In this document: one piece after another, positions 48,585-58,072 of the stretch
How the letters are laid out: each line of letters starts with the position of its first letter
Numbering within the stretch: position 1 is the stretch's first letter
Origin: Paramarasmius palmivorus
Taxonomy: Eukaryota > Basidiomycota > Agaricomycetes > Agaricales > Marasmiaceae
Reading direction: 5' to 3'
DNA length: 64,000 bases
NCBI GenBank assembly: GCA_037176845.1
Contig: JAYKXP010000047.1
Coordinates: forward strand, 248,001 to 312,000
Translations under genes and position numbers: made by a program
The notes under the pieces: generated by a model
The model's database searches: none
What the model was told of the DNA's origin: nothing
Seen by the model: the letters and a program-made list of their open reading frames with translations, nothing else

Positions 48585-48890
48585 ATGAAGGTTGAGTACG
48601 TTGAGTTTTGTGCGTGTCGTCGTGGACATGAACGTGAAAGGGACGAGCAGTTCACCCCGTGTCAGTGAAGCGCTTTGGATTTTCCGAGACGATCATCCAT
48701 ATTCTTCTAAGCTAAGGATACAAAGATAGTTTCCATACGTACAGTAGGATTAGTAGCCGATGATAGTAGTGAGGTACAATATCGTATAGGTGTTAACGAA
48801 TAACGATAGTAATAATAATACAACGTCGATAGCAACGAGGCTTGGACAACATTTAGACCATTAGGTCCGAGAGAAATAGGGAAATGAAGT
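48585..48890. repeat. Direct repeat, copy 2 (partner at 44481-44766)
   Basis: See copy 1. Here the shared minus-strand frame extends upstream to MSTVQIIALFATNKTSAPRT at 48949, an 80-codon open frame that could be a small gene. Confidence 0.6.
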
Positions 48891-49023
48891 GTACGAGGTG
48901 CCGAGGTCTTGTTCGTGGCGAATAAAGCGATAATCTGGACAGTGCTCAACCAGTCCCATACTCAGCAGCTCAGATGATCGCTTGACTCACCAACATCCCT
49001 CGATTGTCTGACCCAGTCGTCCA

Positions 49024-49709
49024 CTAATCACCCTCTTCTTCAGGTACGCAAGTCGTTACGCACGTCAAGGTTCCAGGAATGGCATTTGAGTCAGAAGTAA
49101 GCGTGCAGGTATGAGGCTCGCAGGTGTATGTTATTGCCTTTGAGTTTGATCTGCGACGCCGGCCTGACCGCTCATTCGAGTTGAAAAAGGGCCCAAAGTT
49201 ATCTTTAAGTAGACTGGTTGTTGCTAATGCGATGATAAGCAGATCCTTCAAGTTGGGGGGAACAAATGAGCCCGCTATATTGTTACATATATGTCAGCTT
49301 CCTTAATCGATGAATCAAATATACATTGAAACGCACCAGTACGAGTTGCTCTGACCTGGTTAGTGGTAGTATTGTGGTCTCCAAAGTTGAGGGTGATAAA
49401 CGAGGTGAACGAATCATGGCGAATAGTAAAACCACTGATTTTCCGCCCAATTCTCTGTAACACGTCGACGAGTTCGCTGACGTTCTGGTCTTGGGGAAGA
49501 GGTGCCGAAGGACTATTGTTTGGAGACGGGGTATCGACTGCTAAAAGGGAATCGCGTGGGCTTCCATAGCCGGTGGAAATGTATAAACTATCCCTAGGAA
49601 CGCGGATGGAAAGGTCGTAGCGAGTGAGACTCTTATTATACTGATTTCCTGTGACATTGTTGAATGCACCATGATGAACGGTGAAACCTCTTCTGAGATT
49701 GAATGACAT
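49024..49709 (-). CDS. Asn/Gly-motif protein with two motif forms, type I
   Basis: Two exons (49709-49337 and 49274-49024), 207 residues plus stop. Start MSFNLRR, then motif 1 GFTVHHGAFNNVTGNQYNKS. A middle stretch holds RVPRDSLYISTGYGSPRDSL and VSELVDVLQRIGRKI. Motif 2, GFTIRHDSFTSFITLNFGDH then NTTTNQ, has the same frame of residues with FGDHN in place of TGNQYN. After a GTGCGT...ATATAG intron come GSFVPPNLKDLLIIALATTS (weak hydrophobic helix), a basic run SGRRRRSNSK, and a Cys-bearing end TYTCEPHTCTLTS / GTLTCVTTCVPEEEGD. It links the GNQ and GDxN versions of the motif. Similar GF-x-I-x5-F-x-x-V-x-GNQ blocks begin some agaricomycete NLR-like proteins, as I recall. Confidence 0.6.
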
Positions 49710-51058
49710 GAGGAACACCCAGAAAGTGTGAACGTGGCGGAAGGAAGGAAAGAGTTTTGACGCGCGCTGGGACAATGGCTGTGCTGCGCGCCAACCCAGG
49801 ACAACGAAGGACCAATGCAGGCAACCAGAGGCAACCTGAGTACTACTTATCTCCGGTATTCTGTCACCGACGGCCGTGTGCATACATTATCACTGCAGTG
49901 ATTGGATTGTTTCCGCGGAAACAGCACCTACTTAGCAGAGGTCATGCAAAAAAATAATAATAAAGGATCTTTAGACCGAGAGCATTGCCTTATATGGAGG
50001 TCCGGAGCACCAACCCGGAGACGAAAATTTTGCATCTTCTCGCAAACCGAACATCATCTTCTAGCGACCGGTCCCTGCAGGGACTTACTTTTTGCTTGCT
50101 GTATGGGCGGATAGTGTTGTTGACTGTTGGATAGAGTCGTGCGTGACGCGTCTTTCTGTTGTCTTCAAGTTCTAACCCATTTTTCTAGCATGCTCTTGAT
50201 CATCGACAGCGGTACGAGCTGGAGACCGAGCGCGAAGATCCAGTTGGGGAAACTTCAACGAAATGTTTACGAGGACTCGCGTGACAAAGACACGTATCAA
50301 GCCTAAGTTGAGGACTTCACACCGGGGAAGACGACGGACTAGGCGGAGAGGGTTCCTCCCGCCAGATATCAAGTTAAAAGCGTGTTGTACCCAAAGGGAC
50401 GTCTTTTCTCGTCCTTTCTTTCGGAATGGTGCCCTATCTTACATGGAATCCCAGAAAGAGAATCACCCCTCTACGTCCGTTGGGCTTGAAGTGTCTCGGT
50501 CAATGTTCGACGCCTACGGCTCTAGAACGCACATATAGACCCAGCAATTTGTCTCCATCCTAGCTCCAATGAGTATTCCATCGCGCAAGACCCGGGCTCA
50601 AAACAAGCAACCAATCGTACTAATCCCAAACCCAATACTATCCAATAAAACTGACGACCATGTCAGCTCTTCGAAAGAGTAATCCTGTCGTATCCAGCTT
50701 CATAACACGAAAGTTTGATATTCAAGTATGTGGCTTACTTTTCGATGACTTCTGCACGGACGAGGGCGCTACTGAAAAGATGGGTTTACGCGTCATACCC
50801 CATCACTTTTTCACGAGCGTCTCCGCCCATTGTCTGCACATGCAGACGCTACGGACGGCATTCTTGGGTCAAAAGGTTCTCGCTGCCTAACCCTTAAGAC
50901 ACAACGCGTAAATTATGGCCACGCTGGCACTACCATTACATCGCAGTATAGCAGAACTGCTCACGGCATCCAAGATGACAGCGTGTGACCAGGCTCTTTT
51001 GTTGTCGCAGCCGAGTCGCACCTCCAAACTCGGCCTCTCGAGTTGTAACCCATTTCGA
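49710..51058. other. Stretch without firmly supported gene
   Basis: A 76-codon plus-strand frame at 50660 (MSALRKSNPVVSSFITRKFD) and a very basic one at 50263 are open but unlike anything I know. The frame ahead of A3 is open back to an ATG at 50915. Confidence 0.35.
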
Positions 51059-51456
51059 ATGCTCAGGCTAATGAAGCTACCAAGATCTGCTCTTTCGACT
51101 GGCAGAGGTAGATATGTCTTAACTAGATTCATGTTATGAAGACACTAATAGGGTCGCTGCCGTTATCTCAGACTCCGAGGATAGACTCACCACAAGCTCA
51201 GGAACTGTATCATCCTTACACGACTGTAAAAGTCCCCCTCGCATCTACAGGAATTTCACTGTGAATGTCCGAGGAAATAACAATATCACCACATTCAACC
51301 TTGGAAGGGTTACATTTATGGTAAACTACGCGCTGAGACCATGAGTCTTTCAAGATCTGACAATCCTTCAATCTAGGTCTCATCGAAACCATTCAACCAG
51401 TGATAGTACTCGGCGCCATGGTACTTATTCTGGAATGCATGCTCGCGACAGCTTAA
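51059..51456 (+). pseudogene. Type A motif/membrane gene, disrupted copy A3
   Basis: Exon 1 (51059-51107) is MLRLMKLPRSALSTGR, phase 1 as in A1 and A2. Exon 2 from 51172 reads DSEDRLTTSSGTVSSLHDCK then PPRIYRNFTVNVRGNNNITT and FNLGRVTFM, where VNVRGNNNIT is the motif. The GTAAAC donor then falls in phase 0 instead of 1, so the next exon reads to an early stop. The transmembrane stretch LIETIQPVIVLGAMVLILEC is present but one frame off. The ectodomain seen in A1 and A2 is missing. Confidence 0.45.
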
Positions 51457-52702
51457 ACGCTGTTGTGTATCACATCACAAATAACTTTTTGCATTGAAGG
51501 GGGGTCCAGTTATAATGTAGACGAGAAGCTTGCAGCCAACTTGTACTGTTCAAATGAATAAATATGTATTGTTGAGTATGTATAGATGTATGTTTAACGT
51601 CGAACGCTGTAGCATCGAGAGGGTTCGCTTTAGCAAGGGATGCTGTCGGAGGCGGGCGCGACCACAAAGAGCAGGATATGTAGTCTAAGGACGCATGTGG
51701 GACTTCATCAGATTCTGAGTAAACGATGGACGTCGCAAGTGTTCATTGACGTGTCTGGGTGTGGGTTCAAACGCTTAGCGACATATTCGGTGGTCGAGGA
51801 AATACACCGTCGAGCTGTGATGTCACCTCAACACACTAAATGTCAAATCGCACCTTGAACTTTCTGATAACCTGATCCTACGGTGCGTATCTCCAAGCCT
51901 CTTACTGCCACCGCAGTGCTTTCTACATCGTCCGTCTGCTAGCCAATCATATTATATGGTGAAACCTCTTCATTGAAGTTCCGTAGGCATCGAGCTGTGG
52001 ATCCAGAAACGTTGCTTGCCTTCGCAGAGAGTATCTCCTGGCACAGAGGTCCAACTCTGGAGATCCTGAGCTCGCACGAAAACTGACCAATCGTGGCCTC
52101 AGAATATCTCACCGACCGCAGGTGTGATGTCATCATCAAGCAAAAAATTTGGCCAAGTACAAGACTACGACGACCGCGCACACTGCGCGACCCATCGAGT
52201 CTGTACTCTTGCCTTCGAAGCTTTGTCTCCAAGTATGGATATCGTAGTAGGGCTAAGGATTCCCTTAGCGCCGGCGACCAGGTATTGCTCGTTGCGTTGA
52301 GAATCGGTACAATAAAATGAGGATCACCAAAAACCCTCACGGTCGAAATATCGGAAGAGGGGCAGTAGGTCCTCGACAGGAGTGAATACAAGAGGGTGTC
52401 TGTGGGTGGAAGGAGGGGCAACAGAATTAAACAGGCTGTGTGGGTGGTGCTTTTGAAGGATCAGCTCTACAGCTTTTAGTTACCGGAATGGACAAGTTGA
52501 TGATATATGCACATATTCGGTTTGGTGGTGTCTACAGCTAAACGCGGCTGCGGTCCTTGTGCGACTGATAGATTAGTTCTGAAGAAAAATTAAATAGTAA
52601 AACATACTGAGAAATAGCTGATCAAATTTGTTGTCTAACTTCGAGACCGACTGTGGGGATCATCGATATATATCTTGGGCAATATTACGCATTCAACTAT
52701 CA

Positions 52703-52985
52703 CTAGTAACAAATACAGCGCTTGAAGAATACGCATGCCTTTCCTAGAGCCACTATGCCAATAGCAGTCGCAACCATCCAGGTGCCGACATAGAGAGGCG
52801 AGCTGCTACTATCCGAATAGTTTCGAGTTCGAGCTGTGTCATGGTGAGAAAGGTCATTGACGTCCACCAGAATGACGTGACATACCGTCGCGAAGAGTGC
52901 TACCATTGTTGGTCTGATTCTGATCGCCAGAGTTGCTTGTGTCGAAACTATTGTTTGCTAGAGAATTGGTGTCAGTCTCGTCCAT
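52703..52985 (-). CDS. Type B motif protein with C-terminal membrane anchor, copy B3
   Basis: Start MDETDTNSLANNS, then FDTSNSGDQNQTNNGSTLRD. The intron has a GTATGT donor in phase 1 and a GACACAG acceptor. Exon 2 reads ARTRNYSDSSSSPLYVG then TWMVATAIGIVALGKACVFF and KRCICY-stop, again one transmembrane helix near the end. It lacks the basic N-terminus of B1 and B2. Its motif is closest to that of the 34 kb gene. TATA at 53117-53122, 132 nt before the ATG. Confidence 0.58.
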
Positions 52986-53109
52986 CAGGTAATGATAAAC
53001 CTGTAAAGATGTAGGCGTGAGTGAGCTATCGCGGATTCGGTGAAGCAGAGTATGAGCCACATGCCTGTTCGTTAGAAAGGAGAAGACTAGGGAAATTGTA
53101 AGGTCAAAG

Positions 53110-53145
53110 CTACGTTTATATACCACCCAATACAGGTAGGGAACA
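53110..53145 (-). promoter_or_regulatory. Conserved TATA block of gene B3
   Basis: TATATACC preceded by GGTCAAAGC on the plus strand, the same arrangement as upstream of B1 and B2, though flanks are more diverged. Confidence 0.45.
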
Positions 53146-53944
53146 CTGGGAGGAACCAAAAGTAGCGGTAAACAAACAGTATCGCCAGTGGAACGCATAG
53201 CCCACCTCCAGCGTTAGGAGATTCTGACTAGGTTTCTATTTGGTACCATCGCATTGAATTCATGGCTGTCATGCCAAACTGATCAGTTCGCAAAATTGTT
53301 TCCGGGCTCTATGAAAGCTTACCGCTACTCTAATTATTCAGGCCCTATGCGTGCACTGGCGAGCTGAGAGACGCCTGGACTTGGAGCAGTTGGGGATAGT
53401 CAGTATTGAGATGCTGAACGTAACGCGCAACACGTAGGTAGTCTCATTCCGAGTTGTTGAATATCCTCGTGGCACCTGCAACGCGCCACATTTGCTTCGT
53501 GATTGAAAACGCTGCTGTTACTGATTATGATTAACTGGTAACATCATCAGTCTGCTTTCCACGCTGGACCAAAGTACCAGCTCACAAGACGATAAGAGGT
53601 ACCTACACGAAAATGGTTTCCACTCGGTATGGTGCAAGGGGTCAGTCGAATCATTCGATATGCCGCAAGGGTGCGGTATAAGGATGAGATTCGGTGTGGA
53701 TATCTAGTAAGCAAGTATGAGCGAGTGATTCTAGGACAGGTAACTCTGGCGCCTACTAACATGTCTGGCAACATGCAACCTACATACTAGCATCCGAGAT
53801 GGCCCCAGCTCCAAAGCGAGTCTAGTCCAGAGTAGACACCCGCGCCTTGGAGATCGTGTCCATCACACAGCTGAGCGTAAAAGCGACTATGATGGAATGT
53901 CAGGCGATAGAGAGAACAGGTTGAGGTCCAATACGTACTATTAA

Positions 53945-54774
53945 TCGTTAACTCATCATTACGATCAGCAAATCATCTGCACCAGTTACTGTTTCGAAGT
54001 CTGGATATACAAGCGTTGCATCCGACTTCCATCGACTTGCAACTGCAACGGGCGACCAATAGAGTCTCGGGATGACTGCCGCTGGAATGTTTGATATGGC
54101 GCTAGTGGAGTGGTGCATTCTACCAGAAGAAGTCGTTTTCCAGAAAACATGGTGGTTATATGTTGGGAAGTATTGCCGGTGCTGTGTCGTTTCAGAGTAT
54201 CCAGGTCTAGAGTTCAGAACCTTAAAACCTTGTAAAAGGGGAAAGACGTACATCAGTCCTAGTCTCATAAGGAAACACGGAATTAGTCCGCATTTTCGTT
54301 TTATCAGAATGAATAAGTCTCATTCACTGGCAGCGAGAGCGGGTGACCAATATCGATAGACATGTCCAATGCTACGCATCTTGGTGGTTTTGAACGCTTC
54401 CATTGTCCAGTGGTATGTCCCTTTCCGGTTTGATGAAGCTCGTATTCTTGATCCTTGACAATAAGCTTGAGACAGGGGGACGTACAACGAGAACCGGAGT
54501 CTCCAAAATTATTGCCTACAAGCCACCCACCAGGCACGTATTCAGTCGTAGGCATCAAGACAGACACTTACTGGAATTCTACTGACGAATTACTTACCTC
54601 GCATGCCAGTTTGTCCATCGCCGACGAGAAGAGAAAAGAAGATAACATGTCACGCGTGACATTAGCGTGACATCCAACTCTCACTCTGAGCCTCCACTTT
54701 TCCTCCGTCCCGTCCGCGAATGTTGCATTCGACTGGCCATCCTCTCGAGCGATGGCAGCGAGACTGAATACCAA
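53945..54774 (-). CDS. Unknown multi-exon gene, tentative
   Basis: An exon without its own ATG opens VFSLAAIAREDGQSNATFAD and RVRVGCHANVTRDMLSSF, ending DKLACE before a GTAAGT donor. Further pieces: PTTEYVPGGWLVGNNFGDSG, CLKLIVKDQEYELHQTGKGH, KPPRCVALDMSIDIGHPLSL. The last exon is GFKVLNSRPGYSETTQHRQY ending LLIVMMS. The NNFGDSGS piece is a weak echo of the motif. The start exon probably lies just upstream of 54780. No family recognised. Possible relative of the 30 kb fragment. Confidence 0.3.
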
Positions 54775-55119
54775 CTAAAGTGAGTACAAGGGGATGTATG
54801 TCCATCAATCATGTTCCTCTATCTGACACACTTGTTGATCCAGTTTTTTTCGTTCAACTCGGTCCATCGAAGGCGGTGGGAGATTAGTACTATTGGTAAC
54901 GACGGAAGACAGAAAGGATAGGGTCGATTATCTGTGAGTTGTTGGTGTATCACTGCGAATGCACTCTGAAAAATGTCAGACCTACCCACGGAAGAGTTTC
55001 GCTCGTTGTCAACATTTGGGAGTCACAGGATCTTTAACGCGCGCTGTTTTGTGTTTACATACTAGAGTTCTTCGCGCCTACAAAAGCATCGCATTTGGCT
55101 TACCGGAACTTTTTATTCG

Positions 55120-55472
55120 ATGGCATTTATTCAACTCTTCACCTTGATCCTCATTGCTCTCGTGTGCCTTACCAATGCAGCACCTGCTCCCAGCGATCCG
55201 ACCAATGTTGCTAATGTACGGTGTGTTTTGGAGACTGAGCCGGCTTGACTGATCCTCCCACTTGTAGAACTTGGTGGAACATACAGCGCATAGCCCTAAA
55301 CTGGCATTGCTTCCCATTGTCAAGAATAGTGATCGTCAGTCTCGGGTTTCGTCCTCTTCCGAGTAACTTGTCTACTAACCCAATTCCTTTACAGCGACTA
55401 CCTAACTCGACGCTGGACCCACGAGAGAAAGCCAGAGCGACACGAAAGCCGCGACAGGCATTAACAGCATGA
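55120..55472 (+). pseudogene. Small secreted protein, copy J1, frame lost at the last intron
   Basis: Exon 1 gives a signal peptide MAFIQLFTLILIALVCLTNA, then APAPSDPTNVAN. Exon 2 reads NLVEHTAHSPKLALLPIVK. The last intron leaves phase 1, and exon 3 then reads P-T-T-stop. The expected end, EKARATRKPRQALTA, is open one frame away. Compare the intact neighbour J2. Confidence 0.5.
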
Positions 55473-55742
55473 AGTATGCGTAGAACGGGACGTTTGGTAA
55501 CTCACGATGGTCAATACAGCTACAAGCGTCTTTGAGCGATCACGAAGGCCATACCGATCTGTGTATGAAGAAATCGTTTCGTTCATGATTCTCTCACCAT
55601 CGACAAGCACGAGTCTATTTCGGGACAACATCGACCTGGTGCCTGAAGAACACTACACCTGCCAGCGCCCATCATCTATACCGGTGCTCTTTACGTCGAT
55701 AAAAGCATGGCATGTTCAAGACACGGGTGGACGAAAACTCCA

Positions 55743-56099
55743 ATGTTGCCCATCAGATTCTCCGCTTTCATCTTCGCCGCCTTCGTATGCCTTGTCTATG
55801 CGGCACCTGTTCCCAATGATCTAAGTAATGTTGCCAATGTACGTTTCCTTTCAAAACCTGAACTATAACCTGGCTGATTCCTCAGTTTATAGAATTTGGC
55901 TGAACACGTAGTGCACGACTCGACGTTTGCTCTGCTGCCAGTGATTCTGAATAGTAACCGTGAGTCGTAGAGCTCGCCTCTCTGGGCACCAGTCGGCTAA
56001 CAGGATTTCCGTACAGCAAGTCGCGAGGTCAGCGTTGATGCCGCCCCAGAGAAGAAAGCCAGAGTCGCACGAAAACCGCCAGCACGAATTGGAGTGTGA
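55743..56099 (+). CDS. Small secreted protein, copy J2
   Basis: Three exons coding 81 residues. Signal peptide MLPIRFSAFIFAAFVCLVYA, then APVPNDLSNVAN, NLAEHVVHDSTFALLPVILN and SREVSVDAAPEKKARVARKP ending PARIGV. No cysteine in the mature part. Dibasic KK and RK near the end could be processing sites. Tandem duplicate of J1, about 620 bp apart. No family recognised; small size and secretion suit an effector or peptide-signal role, which is only inference. Confidence 0.55.
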
Positions 56100-56240
56100 A
56101 ATAGCATGTATTTAATGTTTCAGCACCGTACTGTGCGTAGGTACATGGATGCAATACAAACTCCCTTGCATTGTGGTGTCATGGACGAAACACGGAGGCG
56201 AGGCGGTACTTCGTGTAGCGTGAGAGATATAGCATCCTAT

Positions 56241-58072
56241 CTAGTGCGCGACTCCGACCTCTTGTATCGGTGAGATGTGCTCGGTCTCCCGTTTGTTCAG
56301 TGACGTTGCTTCTTGGGTATTGGTCGCCGAAACTGTCACGGACCTGCCATTACTGGTGTCTGTGCCTTCAGCAAACCGTAGTGCAGAGATTGCCGAGGAT
56401 GGGTTGGTCCTCCGACGGAGGCTGGTGCGACTATTGAGCCTCAACGTGCCATCAGAATCCATAGGTGGTAAGCAGAATGGACTGTCCTCACATGGCCACT
56501 AGCGTTGAAGAGTCAGAGATTTGCTCAGCCGACATGCTTTGGGACGTACTCATCGTAATGACATACACTTTGCTCATGATAAGCTGGAACGGTACCCTAA
56601 AGGGCGGTTTAGCTCGGCCGTTATAAAATGAACCACACTTTCTCACCAGTGAAGACTTGTGGTCATCGCCAAAAAGACGGCAAGGTAGATGACCTGAAAT
56701 ACAGTAACCAAAATGCCACGAGTAACCGTGTATTCGATAAGTTTCTTCATCAAAGAGTCGACCCTGCACGACGAGTGTGTTCAGTTACAATTCTCTTGTT
56801 CTGAAAATGAGTGTGCATACTGTCTGAATCCAGTTCTTGACCGAAGGAATGACCACCAGATGGCAATCGTAACGAGGACATCCGAGAGTGCAGAAAGTGC
56901 AGCGCTCAGTCCAAAATCGAGCTGAAGGAAATGAGGAATTGCTGGAGTGGTAGACCAATCAGACAGACCTTGCTCTTCGCGCTGAAAAGTGAAATGAGTG
57001 TTTTTGGATTGCCTGATACACGCAACTGTAAACATTAGAATTCCTTGAGCACAATGGCATGTCATACAATTCAAGACGAACTTGCCTAGACCCATGACTT
57101 GAATAGGACATTTGGTGAGTGGTTTCATGCTTGATTATTGCGACCGGAATAACTGACCAAATGCCGCACAAGCAGAGATAGCCTGCGGGATAATATTCCG
57201 TCAATGAGACCAATAGACCAAAATCGATAAGTATAGGAATACTTACTATGGCACTAGGTACAATCCAATGAGTACGGTTGACTGTGCGAATGAGCGAGGT
57301 CAGTCGATAATTTCATCAGTGCCCATGCTACACACGTAGATAAACACATCGAGCAAAGAAGAGCTCGACGCTAGCATAAGCACAATGAGAAACAATTTCA
57401 GCCAGAGGCCTATTCCGTACGCACAGGAAGACGACCACTAGTGAAAGCAGAACCTCTACAGCAAAGAATCTGTATAGTCGATGAGAAACCGTTCATTTCG
57501 GACGTTGAGACACACTTGCATATTTTGCTCGATATAAGGAACGATTCTCGACAAGTCCCCAAAATGAACAATCTAAAATGCATAGAATGTCAATAAACTT
57601 CAGTGTGGACAGAGTATACCTGACCGTAAAGTGATATAAGAACAGATTGTTAGCCACTGTGCCACCGAGATCCGCGACACTAACGTATATGTTCAGCAGC
57701 TAGCGAGCCACCGCTGAACGCCACATACATTGTCAAAAACACCTAATTTTGGATGGACAGTTAGTACGATGAAGCTCATCGACCCAGTACCCACCATGCC
57801 CCGCAACGGCCAACCATCTTTGTTGGAATGAACATAAGTGAATGCTTGGCAGATGATGACACCGGAGAGGCTATTGGCTTGAATCAACCTAAGCGACACT
57901 GTATTGAATGGGAGTTTAGACCCACAAAGATGACAGTGCGGTGCCTGTGTAATGCGGAGGCTAAGTGCATGTACGAATAGCAGAAATGCCACTGACCAAT
58001 GAACGCCACGTTGCCACCGAGACCCGCTATATCGACGTCGATATCACAAACCGGCTCTGTAAGATGAATCAT
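56241..58072 (-). CDS. DUF6534-type multi-helix membrane protein
   Basis: Start MIHLTEPVCDIDVDIAGLGG then NVAFIG. An intron and a second one (about 50 nt) give GTALSSLCLSGVIICQAFTY and VHSNKDGWPLRGM, the usual first helices of this basidiomycete family. Later exons give YPAGYLCLCGIWSVIPV, LDFGLSAALSALSDVLVTIA, WWSFLRSRTGFRQ, then VDSLMKKLIEYTVTRGILVT and VFQVIYLAVFLAMTTSLHW, matching the family's S-R-T-G-F and LI-x-Y-x-V-x-x-G core. The tail is polar (LNSRTSLRRRTNPSSAIS to EHISPIQEVGVAH). Function of the family is unknown; it is expanded in Agaricomycetes. About nine exons. Confidence 0.72.

Noticed and set aside
44481..48890. The direct repeats as LTRs of a retrotransposon
   Set aside because: No gag, protease, reverse transcriptase, integrase, primer site or polypurine tract between them; the interior is a GRDP gene.
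51939..52421. Minus-strand frame of 160 codons in unit 3
   Set aside because: Nothing similar is open in the other two units and no domain is seen.
25255..54600. Reading the motif array as classical HET-s or HeLo amyloid-effector genes
   Set aside because: No HET-s-type repeat, HeLo or HELL domain and no NACHT or NB-ARC gene is visible in the window. The likeness is only to a general Asn/Gly/Gln motif shape, so the link stays a hypothesis.
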